A stretch of 64,000 nt of DNA from NCBI RefSeq assembly GCF_000020585.3, contig NC_011138.3, positions 1,705,193-1,769,192 of the forward strand. Reading direction: 5' to 3'. Made by a program: the position numbers and the translations under genes. Positions 17,530 through 26,162 of this stretch are shown here, piece after piece. Numbering within the stretch: position 1 is the first letter of the stretch; every line of letters starts with the position of its first letter. The notes beneath the pieces were generated by a model. The model was not told the DNA's origin. It did not search any database and was given only the letters and a program-made list of their open reading frames with translations. The stretch comes from Alteromonas mediterranea DE (GTDB lineage Bacteria; Pseudomonadota; Gammaproteobacteria; Enterobacterales; Alteromonadaceae).

Positions 17530-18540
17530 ATGTCGCTGTCATCCATAATTAACAACATTCCAAAGGCCGAACTGCATCTGCATATCGAAGGTAGCTTAAC
17601 GCCTGAACTCATGTGGCGCCTAGCTAAGAAGCACAGTGTAACACTTCCTTATGCCAGCGTGAAAGAGATAGAAGCTGCATATAACTTTGAAGACCTGCAA
17701 AGCTTTCTCGATTTATATTACGCTGGTGCTGGCGTGCTTAGGGACGAAGAGGACTTTTTCACACTCATGTGGGAATACCTAAGCCGATGCCATAAGGAAA
17801 ACATCGTTCATACGGAAATCATGTTCGACCCACAAACACACACCGAGCGTGATATTGGCTTTGACGTTTTTATGCCAGGCTTTCTACGGGCCATGGATAA
17901 AGCAAAACAAGAGTACGGCATTAGTAGTTATCTCATCATGTCTTTCTTGCGACACCTTCCTGAAAGCGCAGCTTTTGAAACACTCAGCGAAGCAGAACCG
18001 TATTACAAGCACATAACCGCTGTGGGGTTAGATAGCTCAGAGCTAGGGCATCCGCCGTCAAAATTTGAACGGGTATTTAAGAAAGCGAAATCACTGGGCT
18101 TTAAAATAGTCGCCCATGCTGGAGAAGAAGGCCCCGCTTCTTACATTTGGGAAGCCATTGAGCTTCTTGATGTTGACCGCATTGACCACGGGGTAAGGTG
18201 CCAAGAAGATAAAGCGCTTATGGCACTTTTAAGAGAAAGGCAAATTCCACTGACTGTATGCCCGCTAAGCAACCTTAAACTGTGTGTAATAGACGATATG
18301 AAGCAGCACAATATCGTTGAACTATTGAACGAAGGGCTATTGGTTACCGTTAATTCAGACGACCCCACATACTTCGGCGGTTTCTTAAACGACAACTTTG
18401 TTGCTTTACAAGAGTCTTTAGATATCGACGAAGATACAATTAGAACGTTGGCGGCAAACAGCTTTAAATCCAGCTTTTTACCTGAAGATGTTAAGCGCTC
18501 TTTTGTTGAGAAAGTCTTTAACGATAGAGAAAACTTTTAA
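17530..18540 (+). CDS. Adenine deaminase (ADA family)
   Basis: 336 residues of the adenosine deaminase fold, converting adenine to hypoxanthine. Zinc and catalytic residues are seen in ELHLHIEGS (about 15-23), VAHAGEEG, RIDHGVR and NSDDPTYFGG. The stretch IMFDPQTHTERD is the feature known from bacterial and fungal adenine deaminases of this fold, where adenosine deaminases have a different sequence, so I prefer adenine over adenosine as substrate. GAGGGG lies 4 bases before the ATG. The last codons (FNDRENF) belong to the first copies of a 19-bp tandem repeat that continues past the stop. It faces an adenine-type permease across a shared operator. Confidence 0.88.
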   Translation: MSLSSIINNIPKAELHLHIEGSLTPELMWRLAKKHSVTLPYASVKEIEAAYNFEDLQSFLDLYYAGAGVLRDEEDFFTLMWEYLSRCHKENIVHTEIMFDPQTHTERDIGFDVFMPGFLRAMDKAKQEYGISSYLIMSFLRHLPESAAFETLSEAEPYYKHITAVGLDSSELGHPPSKFERVFKKAKSLGFKIVAHAGEEGPASYIWEAIELLDVDRIDHGVRCQEDKALMALLRERQIPLTVCPLSNLKLCVIDDMKQHNIVELLNEGLLVTVNSDDPTYFGGFLNDNFVALQESLDIDEDTIRTLAANSFKSSFLPEDVKRSFVEKVFNDRENF

Positions 18541-18645
18541 CGTGAGGGGAAACCTTTAACGATAGAGAAAACCTTTAACGTGAGAAAAAACCGTTAACGT
18601 TAGAGTAAGTCTTTAACGTGAGAAAAAAACTTTAACGTTAAATGA
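18516..18645. repeat. Seven imperfect 19-bp tandem repeats over the end of the adenine deaminase gene
   Basis: Copies begin at 18516, 18534, 18554, 18573, 18592, 18611 and 18630, a steady 19-bp period (18 and 20 at the first two steps). A representative unit is CTTTAACGTGAGAAAAAAC. The first copy and the start of the second are inside the coding sequence; the rest fill the gap to the Hpt gene. No terminator is seen there. Confidence 0.85.
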
Positions 18646-18659
18646 CAAGGGGCATCATA

Positions 18660-19022
18660 CTACGCCCGCATTACATCAACGGTTTTTTTAATTAATTCGT
18701 CAAGCGCGGCCATGTCGCTTACTACGTTGCTAAGGTCGCCTTGCTTTGCTTTAACTTCAATTTCCGCTGCTTTTTCTCGAATGGCGTCAGCGCCCACATC
18801 GCCAGACACGCCTTTCATTGCATGGCTATTAAAGCGCACGCCTTCTGCGTCTTCCGCTTCTGCGGATACTTGAAGCGCATTTTGCTTTTGTTCGATTTGT
18901 GCCAAAAACATTTCAACAATGCGATTGAGTAGACCCTCGTTTCCCCCGAGCCTGCTTATTGCTGCCTCTTTATTCCATAACTTCTCTGTAGAGAGTGCGT
19001 GTTGTGCGTTTAACGTATCCAT
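18660..19022 (-). CDS. Free-standing Hpt phosphotransfer protein
   Basis: 120 residues of a single histidine phosphotransfer domain. The phospho-accepting His is H67 in SHAMKGVSGDVGA, the HxxKG signature of Hpt domains. There is no kinase or receiver domain attached. The frame is open to GTG 19031; ATG 19022 with GGGTG seven bases upstream is a better start. It should relay phosphate from a hybrid kinase to a separate receiver; a hybrid kinase without its own Hpt (21057) and a receiver-GGDEF protein (19975) are close by. Confidence 0.88.
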   Translation of the reverse strand: MDTLNAQHALSTEKLWNKEAAISRLGGNEGLLNRIVEMFLAQIEQKQNALQVSAEAEDAEGVRFNSHAMKGVSGDVGADAIREKAAEIEVKAKQGDLSNVVSDMAALDELIKKTVDVMRA

Positions 19023-19210
19023 GACTATCACCCAATCAATTGTTTCGTACCACTTTATAGTAATTGTTGTGCTTTAAAAAAACATTAGTCAATTGCTTTG
19101 ACTAATATTTTTACATAATGCATGGCTAATATATACTAAAGGTTAATGTTTTTTTGAGTATCTCAAGCGATACTGAACTCGGTTAATTGTTCCAAAGTTT
19201 GGTAATTCTC

Positions 19211-19776
19211 ATGGGAAGTGAGACACAGAAAGTAGTCATCATAGACGATGAGCCTACAACACTCTTGTTATTAGAAAGTGCAGTAGAATCTCTAGCAAAA
19301 GTCGTTACAGTCTCTCAAAGCGTACAAGCGTTTGATAGTGTTAAATTACATCGCCCAGACTTAGTTGTGCTGGATATAAGCATGCCTGAAATGTCAGGTT
19401 TTGAAGTGTGCAAGCAAATAAAGGTGTGTCCTGATACGGCTTCAATTCCTATTATCTTCGTTACATCCCACAGTGATATAGAAAATGAGCGCATTGCACT
19501 GTCCTAAGGCAGTTTCCACTTAACGTATTAAAAATAGATCGTTCCTTTATAATAGATATGGATACAGAGCAACAGGCGCACGATATTGTTACTGCAATCG
19601 TGCACTTAGCGTTAAGCCTCGAATTAAAGATTGTGGCTGAAGGTATAGAGACGCAATCCCACTTTAATGGTTTAAAAGCTCTGGGGTGTCACCTAGGGCA
19701 GGGGTATTTTATGTGTCGCCCTATGCCAATGAACAATTTCTTTACAAAGTTCATTGATGATATTGATGTGGCGTGA
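19211..19776 (+). pseudogene. Decayed response regulator-EAL gene (internal deletion and frameshift)
   Basis: Two fragments in different frames. The first (19211-19507) is a receiver domain from KVVIIDDEP through VVLDISMPEMSG to PIIFVTSHSDIENERIAL and then a stop. The second is open from about 19501 to 19776 and encodes only the last third of an EAL phosphodiesterase domain: LRQFPLNVLKIDRSFI, KIVAEGIETQSH, HLGQGYFMCRPM. The end of the receiver, the linker and the EAL core with its active site are missing, and the junction falls near 19500-19504. The simplest reading is one internal deletion in a receiver-EAL or receiver-GGDEF-EAL gene. The receiver resembles that of the next gene, so the two may be paralogues. 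Confidence 0.85.
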
Positions 19777-19974
19777 AAAAGCATTCTATAGGAGTAAGCC
19801 CTAATAGGTAAATTTATGTGCCATTTTTAATACCGATTAATTCCAAAAATATAGTGTTTTCAATACACATCTCTCTATAAGATGCTAGACTAGCTTTAAT
19901 TTATGTGGTTTCAAAAAAGTCCTAGGTAACAAAGGCTATGCCTTATCCCTTCGCGGTAATATATTAAAAAATTA

Positions 19975-20895
19975 ATGAATGGAATGGAAATAAAACCCTA
20001 CTCAGCGTGCCGGGTACTAATTGTTGACGATGAACCGATGAGTCGGTTGTTGTTGGAGTCAATACTAGAAAGCGTTTTTCATTGCACTGTAGTGGAATCC
20101 GGTAAAGACGCTATATCTAACTGCGAGGAGTGTTTGCCTGACTTAGTGTTACTCGACATGAATATGCCAGACATAAATGGGCTCGAAGTATGTGCAACGC
20201 TCAAAGCATCCCCGACGACAAGCCAAATACCGGTAATATTCGTTACCTCAACGATGGACATTGAAAGTGAAAATGCATGCTGGGAGGTTGGAGCGTCTGA
20301 CTTCGTTATGAAGCCAGTAAACGCCTCTACTTTAACGCACCGAGTCAAAACCCACCTCCAAAATAAGCTTCGTACTGAGTTTTTAGAAATGATGACATTT
20401 CATGATCAGTTAACGGGCCTGTACAACCGCATGTATCTGACCAAAGAAATCCCTCTGCTAATAAAACAAGTAGCGCGAGATAAAGGAATGGTTGGCGCGA
20501 TAATGATTGATATCGACTATTTCAAGCTTTTTAACGACCATTACGGGCATTTAGAAGGCGATAATTGCCTTAAGAAGGTTGCGCAGATTATTGCAGACAC
20601 CGTTAAACGGCCCAAAGATGCAGTGATCCGTTTTGGCGGTGAAGAATTCTTGGTAATTCTTCCCTACATCGATTATCAGGGAATAAAGCTCGTTGCCAAC
20701 CAACTCGTGAAAGCGGTGAGACAAGCAGGTATTGTGCACGAAAAAGGGATTAGCGGCTATGTATCAATTAGCGCTGGATATGCCGTATGGAAGGCAGCAG
20801 ACGTTGTAGACGAAGATTCAGCTTCACTTATCGAAGACGCAGATATTTCCCTTTTTGAGGCCAAAGAGCGAGGGCGAAATCAAGCGAAAGGCTAA
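19975..20895 (+). CDS. Response regulator with GGDEF output (diguanylate cyclase)
   Basis: 306 residues. The receiver domain (about 12-130) has the acidic pair in LIVDDEP, the phospho-acceptor D61 in LLDMNMPDING, the Thr in FVTSTMD and the Lys in VMKPVNA. The GGDEF domain (about 140-305) has the active variant GGEEF at 221-225 and an I-site RPKD at 212-215, five residues before it. Output should be c-di-GMP, controlled by phosphorylation. It lies between a decayed receiver-EAL gene and a hybrid histidine kinase, its probable source of phosphate through the Hpt protein. Confidence 0.92.
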   Translation: MNGMEIKPYSACRVLIVDDEPMSRLLLESILESVFHCTVVESGKDAISNCEECLPDLVLLDMNMPDINGLEVCATLKASPTTSQIPVIFVTSTMDIESENACWEVGASDFVMKPVNASTLTHRVKTHLQNKLRTEFLEMMTFHDQLTGLYNRMYLTKEIPLLIKQVARDKGMVGAIMIDIDYFKLFNDHYGHLEGDNCLKKVAQIIADTVKRPKDAVIRFGGEEFLVILPYIDYQGIKLVANQLVKAVRQAGIVHEKGISGYVSISAGYAVWKAADVVDEDSASLIEDADISLFEAKERGRNQAKG

Positions 20896-21056
20896 CGTGT
20901 ATAAAAATTGTGCCCTTATCGCCCTACAATCTATCCTATTGTTTAATGTCGTAAACAAAATATAAACGCTACTATTTGGCATTATAGAAGAAGTCTAATG
21001 TCGCAGTGCTTTGTGCGCTGCAGTGTTTCATCGGTGTTGAGCTTAGGTAGCGAGCC

Positions 21057-23060
21057 ATGGTTTATTTTGACGAGCAGTCGAGTTTAAATATTAAGTTGGA
21101 AGCACAGCTAAAAACCTCGCTAACGGGGTTAGTTCAGCGCGGCTGTGATTCGCTTGGTATCTTCCAAGCTATGCTACTGCAAATTGATGATGAAACAGTC
21201 AACGTTCTTGTAAAAGCCTCCTCTGCTTATCCCCCAAGCTTTAAGTCGATTCCCTCTTTTTCTTCATGTGTTTCTGTAGATAACTGTTTTCCTGCTAACA
21301 GCGCAAAAGCGTCGTCAGCCTTTAAGCAATGGTTTGCTGCATACTTTAATGGCGAAAAGTACATTCGCGGGCGTATTCACAATCTCGACGGAAATCGCGT
21401 TTGTCTGGTTTTCATTAATGCCTGTCCGGCACAGTCGATAAACCTTGAAAAAGTGGCGTTACTCGATGACTGGTTAAATGTGATGATTGAGAAGTTTCAC
21501 GTTGAAAAAGCGGAAACTAACCAGAATACCCTGTACGATAAGCTACAAAGCGTAGCAAATATTGGCACGTGGGAAGTAGATTTCACAACAAACGTTCTAA
21601 CTTGGTCATCACAAACTCGTCGCATACATGAAGTGGATGACGATTTTATTCCTTCACTAGAAACCGCAGTGGGTTTTTACAAAGAGGGATTTGACCGAGG
21701 TGAGATTAGCCGCATTGTTTCTCATACCGTCGAAACGGGTGAACCATGGAGTGCAACCCTCGAACTAGTTTCTGCAAAGGGTAACTCGGTGTGGATCGAA
21801 ACCCATGGTATGGCAGAAATGAAGCAGGGTAAATGCGTTCGGTTGTTCGGCACTTGTCAAAATGTGAATAAGTCGGTTCAGCTTAGGCTTGAGCTCGACG
21901 CCCGTCGTAAAGAAGCGGAAGCGGCGTCTAAAGAGCGTGGCATGTTGCTTTCGCGAATTAGTCACGAGTTAAAAACCCCGCTAAATGGTATTACGGGAAT
22001 GCTTCAGGCCATCAAGTTTGAAAATAAAGACAATGTTCGCATAAGAAAAGCAGATATTGCATTGCACAGCGCCGACCGGCTTTTATCGTTAATCAACGAT
22101 GTGCTTGACTATACGTCAATCATCAATGGAGAATTTTCCCTCAATTACAGCGATTTTTGTGTACGCTCACTAGCCGAAGATATCGTTGATGAGTTTAAAA
22201 ATAAATGTTCAGACAAAGGCGTCAGGCTTTATGCCGTATTGTCTTTTGACGATAACACCTATGTTAATGGTGATGCCGCAAGAATCAGTCAAGTTATTAC
22301 CAACTTGCTGTCAAATGCCGTCAAATTTACGGCAAAAGGCTACATTTCTATTCAGGTCACCCTAAAGCAGCAGGGAGATATACCTATCTTGCTCGCCTCT
22401 GTCGAAGACACAGGTGTGGGCATGAGCGATGACATATTGTCGCGTATATTCAGACCCTTCCAAAACGATACCGACAGTGCATCAGAAGAATTAAACGGTA
22501 ATGGTTTAGGCCTGTCTATCGTCAACCAACTGGTAGGAAAAATGGGCGGCGAGTTAGAAGTTCGCTCGAACGTGGGGAAGGGAACATGTTTCGATGTAGC
22601 CATCCCTATTGAAATGGCAACATTGGAAGAAACAGCGAACGAGGATGTCGAGATATCTTCTGAGCTTTTGACTGTGCCGATAAATATATTGGTCGTTGAT
22701 GACAACGACATAAACCGCCTTGTGCTGGCCTCCATGCTTGAAAGATTTAACTACGTGCCCGATGAGGCAGACAATGGCGAAGTTGCTGTCGAAATGGCCC
22801 GGGCGAAAAGATATGACCTTATTTTTATGGACTGTGCGATGCCAGTGCTTGATGGGATGAGCGCAACGAAAATCATTATGCAAGAAGGGCTGCTATCAAA
22901 ATACGGAAGAGTTGTCGCGGTAACCGCTAACACCACAGCCGAAGATAAAATTAGCTGTAGCGAAGCAGGAATGGCTGATTTTCTGTCAAAACCCGTGGTC
23001 CAGAACGACGTGACCGCGCAGGTTAGAACTGCATTGAACGCAAAGTCTATCACCGCTTAA
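21057..23060 (+). CDS. Hybrid sensor histidine kinase (N-terminal sensor, PAS, HisKA, HATPase, receiver)
   Basis: 667 residues, no membrane segments. Residues 1-155 form an unassigned sensor, possibly GAF-like. A PAS-like domain follows (about 160-285; VANIGTWEVDFTTNVLTWSS). HisKA has the phospho-His H303 in SRISHELKTPLNG. The ATPase domain shows NLLSNAVKFT, DTGVGMS and NGLGLSIVNQL. A receiver domain (about 540-660) begins ILVVDDNDINR, has the acceptor D592 in FMDCAMPVLDG and the Lys in FLSKPV. There is no Hpt domain, so phosphate has to leave through a separate Hpt, and one is encoded 2 kb upstream on the other strand. Confidence 0.92.
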   Translation: MVYFDEQSSLNIKLEAQLKTSLTGLVQRGCDSLGIFQAMLLQIDDETVNVLVKASSAYPPSFKSIPSFSSCVSVDNCFPANSAKASSAFKQWFAAYFNGEKYIRGRIHNLDGNRVCLVFINACPAQSINLEKVALLDDWLNVMIEKFHVEKAETNQNTLYDKLQSVANIGTWEVDFTTNVLTWSSQTRRIHEVDDDFIPSLETAVGFYKEGFDRGEISRIVSHTVETGEPWSATLELVSAKGNSVWIETHGMAEMKQGKCVRLFGTCQNVNKSVQLRLELDARRKEAEAASKERGMLLSRISHELKTPLNGITGMLQAIKFENKDNVRIRKADIALHSADRLLSLINDVLDYTSIINGEFSLNYSDFCVRSLAEDIVDEFKNKCSDKGVRLYAVLSFDDNTYVNGDAARISQVITNLLSNAVKFTAKGYISIQVTLKQQGDIPILLASVEDTGVGMSDDILSRIFRPFQNDTDSASEELNGNGLGLSIVNQLVGKMGGELEVRSNVGKGTCFDVAIPIEMATLEETANEDVEISSELLTVPINILVVDDNDINRLVLASMLERFNYVPDEADNGEVAVEMARAKRYDLIFMDCAMPVLDGMSATKIIMQEGLLSKYGRVVAVTANTTAEDKISCSEAGMADFLSKPVVQNDVTAQVRTALNAKSITA

Positions 23061-23094
23061 TGCAAAAGTTATTGCCAATAAGCGGCTTTTGCTT

Positions 23095-23268
23095 TTAGCG
23101 TGCCTTACGAGTTGAATGTTGTAATTCATTCCAGTGTTTAACGATATAATCTGTTACCTGAGAACCCACGCGATATGCTGCTTGAATAGCTGCATTCATC
23201 GCCGCATAGCCATCGCCCGAACTTTCAAGTTTAAGATTATCTGCAGCGCTTAAGCTTGGCGGTTGCAT
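23095..23268 (-). CDS. Possible small protein of 57 residues
   Basis: An ATG-started frame reads MQPPSLSAADNLKLESSG, then AMNAAIQAAYRVGSQVTDYI, and ends at the stop at 23095. Composition is protein-like with an amphipathic C-terminal half, but no ribosome site is seen before the ATG and I do not recognise the family. The frame is open for about 20 further codons upstream without a better start, so it could be the tail of a decayed gene. It lies beyond the terminator of the TonB receptor gene on the same strand. The rest of the 23061-23489 gap holds only that terminator. Confidence 0.35.
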   Translation of the reverse strand: MQPPSLSAADNLKLESSGDGYAAMNAAIQAAYRVGSQVTDYIVKHWNELQHSTRKAR

Positions 23269-23356
23269 CGTAAAATAATTCGCAGTACGTAAAATAAGAA
23301 GCGTATTGAGGAAAGTAAAAAGTTTTTATGAAGCAATGTGCATGGAAAGAAATCCT

Positions 23357-23405
23357 AAAAAAGAGCCAAGCACCGAAGTGACCTTCAGACAGTGTGCTGG
23401 GCTCT
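23357..23405 (-). terminator. Intrinsic terminator of the TonB receptor gene
   Basis: On the minus strand AGAGCCCAGCAC pairs with GTGCTTGGCTCT with one mismatch, followed by six T. It is 85 bp past the receptor stop codon. Confidence 0.8.
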
Positions 23406-23489
23406 CTAGTAAAAGTGAGGAGACAAACTGTCAGTGGTTGTCGCGCTAACGTCTATGCTACGCACGACAACCTTAACAGCATTGGCTAC

Positions 23490-25919
23490 CTAGAAGGTGT
23501 AAGTGAATTTCGCGTTGAAGTGACGCGGTAATTCAGGAAGCACAATTTGGCTACCGAACAGGTCAGGGAAGTTAGAACGGAAATAACGCTCATCCGTTAA
23601 GTTTTTAACCGTTAGGTTAAACGCCCAGTCTTCTGCCTGATATGACAATCCCGCATTTACAAGCGTGTAAGCAGGTAAGGTAACTGCAGCCGAGAACCCT
23701 GACGCTACTTCTTCTACATCTACCACGCTCACGTTAGCAGCATAGCCATTTTGAAAATCATAAGTGGCTGTTAGCGTGTAGATATTCTCAGGGATACCCG
23801 CTTTACGGCCGTCAGTATTGTTGAAGCCTTCGCCTATTAGGTTAAGGCCAATCACGTTACCGCCAAAGATCAGAGACGGATCTTCAAGGTTAACTAAGTC
23901 TTCAGCACCTAAGAAACCAAACTGATTACCGTTTTCAAGCGCCGTTAGGTTAATAACTTTGATATTGGTATAACCCGCCGACACAACCAAGTTGTCGTTC
24001 ACTACCCAGCGAAGCTCAAACTCGGTACCTTTATTGTTAGTGGTGTTGTTAGTAACCGTATTTTGTGCGTTAAAGTCAGTACGCTCTTGTTCAAATGATG
24101 ACAGTGCGAAGTATAGCGTGTCATCTAATAGTGAACCTTTAACACCAAACTCAATCAGTTCAGAGGTATCGAAAGCACTACCATCACCCAGCTGACCTAC
24201 GCCTATCTCAGCACCTTGTCCAGCTACCAATGTTGCCTGCTCTGCCGCAGTGATGTATGGAATTAAACCAAATTCAAATTCGTATGAAATACTTGCGTTC
24301 CACGACCATCCGTCGACGGTTTCTTCTGCAGAAACTGGTGTACCCTCGTTACCTTCAATGCGAGCACTTGGCAATATAAGGTCTTGACGCGAGGTGGACT
24401 CAATATCAATGGTGTCATAACGTACACCAAGAACAAGGTTTAAGCCCCAATCCCATGTTAAATCGGTCATCGCGGCAACGCCCAAATCTAAGTAGTTGCC
24501 CACGTCATAGTTGTCGTAGTTTTTGCCTGAACGGGTAGACAATAGGCGACGGTCCAGCGCAGAAGATGGCATCGTTAGGTCGCGACGGTTAAAGTACTCA
24601 TAAGTAAAATCATCACCGTGCTCAAAATCCGTGTAACGTACTGATGGCGAGAATTGGAACTGAGCGAGTAAGCCGTCGTTTTCATATTCTGTGGCAAAAA
24701 TAAGCTTGTCTTCTACCACCCAACTATCGTGGAACTGAGAGAATCCATAGGCATTTTCATTGATATTGTCGTATGCATCATAGAAAAGCTGGTTGCGAAT
24801 TTCCCAGTTATCCGTGTAGTAAATGGTGTCGAAGTATAGCGTGATGGCTTCGTTACCTAGCTGATCGTCCGGAGCAACCAGAACTTGGTTACCGCTAAGA
24901 GTAGTGGTTCCTACATTTTCCAGTTGCATTAATGCTGTAGCTTCATCGTCGGTAAAGCTCGATGCTGGAACGTAGAAAAAGCTTTCGCCGGCAATGTTTA
25001 TTGCGCCGTATTCTTCGTGACTAATTTGGCCATCGCCGTCGGTATCTAGCGGTTGCGCTGTACCTGTAATGTAAGTGCCGTCATCCACTAGTTCTTGCGT
25101 TAAACGGTTCCAGCCAGCTACTTGGTTGCCATCGTAGTCATGGTACATACCGCCAAACTCAAAGCGTAAGTTGTCTGTGATATCTACGTTGAAAGAGGCT
25201 TGAAGCACGGTTTGATCGGTTTGCGTATTATCGTAATAGCTATCTGAGTTCTCTAGCTCACCGTATATATAATAGCCCATCTCTTTACCAGCAACGCTTG
25301 CTGGGCCGCCAACTTCGGCGGTTAGAATGCTTTTATCCCATGAACCTGTGGTATAAGAAAGGGCACCGGTAGGGGCATCTAAATATTGCCCACCAGATGC
25401 GCGAGCAGATTTGGGGTTGAAGTTTAGGTAGCCGCCAATTTTAGACGGACCATAAATAGGTGATGCTGGGCCTCGAACAATATCAATTCGGCTTGATGCG
25501 CCAATAGGGGTAGGGTAGTTGCCTGGGTTATCAAGGCGCTTTACACCGCGAAAGTATGTTTCACCCGGTGTACCACGCACGTCAAGTGAACCGGCTACAC
25601 CAAAGAATGACTGGGTGAATGTACCAGGTGCGAATGCGACCAATTCATCAATATCAGAAACGTTGAAACGCTCCATTTGCTCTTGAGAAATAGTGGATGC
25701 TGAACGCGGTGTTTCCAGAATAGATTTACCAAAGCCGAAGACAGACTCAACGTCTTGGCCTGGTAAGCTGCCTAGCGACCCAGTTACCTGAATCTTTTCG
25801 ACATCTTTTTCTTTAACCTCTGTCTCTTCTTGCGCAAATGCTTGAGATGACAGTGCCACTGCGGTAGTCATCGCAAACGCTTTTGCTAGAGGAGATAATT
25901 TGAATGTAGTGTTTTTCAT
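23490..25919 (-). CDS. TonB-dependent outer-membrane receptor, predicted purine-related
   Basis: 809 residues. A signal peptide ends near AFAQ (residue 30), a TonB-box-like VEKIQVTGS follows at about 40-48, then the plug domain (to about 170; IDIVRGPASPIYGPSKIGGYLNF is unusually clear) and a 22-strand-type barrel ending in a terminal Phe (FTYTF). A loop at 292-303 reads DTDGDGQISHEE, a canonical 12-residue EF-hand calcium loop, uncommon in this family. Substrate is not readable from sequence. A RutR-like operator lies 107 bp upstream and a XanP-type permease is the next gene, so a purine or purine-derived ligand is inferred. It has its own terminator. Confidence 0.88.
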   Translation of the reverse strand: MKNTTFKLSPLAKAFAMTTAVALSSQAFAQEETEVKEKDVEKIQVTGSLGSLPGQDVESVFGFGKSILETPRSASTISQEQMERFNVSDIDELVAFAPGTFTQSFFGVAGSLDVRGTPGETYFRGVKRLDNPGNYPTPIGASSRIDIVRGPASPIYGPSKIGGYLNFNPKSARASGGQYLDAPTGALSYTTGSWDKSILTAEVGGPASVAGKEMGYYIYGELENSDSYYDNTQTDQTVLQASFNVDITDNLRFEFGGMYHDYDGNQVAGWNRLTQELVDDGTYITGTAQPLDTDGDGQISHEEYGAINIAGESFFYVPASSFTDDEATALMQLENVGTTTLSGNQVLVAPDDQLGNEAITLYFDTIYYTDNWEIRNQLFYDAYDNINENAYGFSQFHDSWVVEDKLIFATEYENDGLLAQFQFSPSVRYTDFEHGDDFTYEYFNRRDLTMPSSALDRRLLSTRSGKNYDNYDVGNYLDLGVAAMTDLTWDWGLNLVLGVRYDTIDIESTSRQDLILPSARIEGNEGTPVSAEETVDGWSWNASISYEFEFGLIPYITAAEQATLVAGQGAEIGVGQLGDGSAFDTSELIEFGVKGSLLDDTLYFALSSFEQERTDFNAQNTVTNNTTNNKGTEFELRWVVNDNLVVSAGYTNIKVINLTALENGNQFGFLGAEDLVNLEDPSLIFGGNVIGLNLIGEGFNNTDGRKAGIPENIYTLTATYDFQNGYAANVSVVDVEEVASGFSAAVTLPAYTLVNAGLSYQAEDWAFNLTVKNLTDERYFRSNFPDLFGSQIVLPELPRHFNAKFTYTF

Positions 25920-26025
25920 GGTTTCCTCGTTATTTTTAGTTGCCCTTTTTTAGGGCTTTATCAACGCAACATTTCTATTGCGCCTTGCTGTATGCAAGAG
26001 GGTTAGCAGGATGAGTGCCAACTAC

Positions 26026-26041
26026 TTAACCAGTTGGTCAA
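26026..26041. promoter_or_regulatory. RutR-like operator before the TonB receptor
   Basis: TTAACCAGTTGGTCAA matches TTGACCAnnTGGTCAA at 13 of 14 defined positions. It is 107 bp upstream of the receptor ATG, in the 243-bp gap to the XanP-type permease gene. Confidence 0.75.
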
Positions 26042-26162
26042 CTTTTAACCTGCTCTTAAGCTGCTGAATTATAGGGATAAAAAAATATAATGTTGTTCTT
26101 ATATTGTTATTTTTATGTAAATAGTTAAGGTTTTTCTAATTTATGCACTTTTACGGTGATTT

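Noticed and set aside
17530..18540. Adenosine deaminase
   Set aside because: The FDPQTHT stretch and the paired purine-base permease favour adenine deaminase, though only an assay would settle it.
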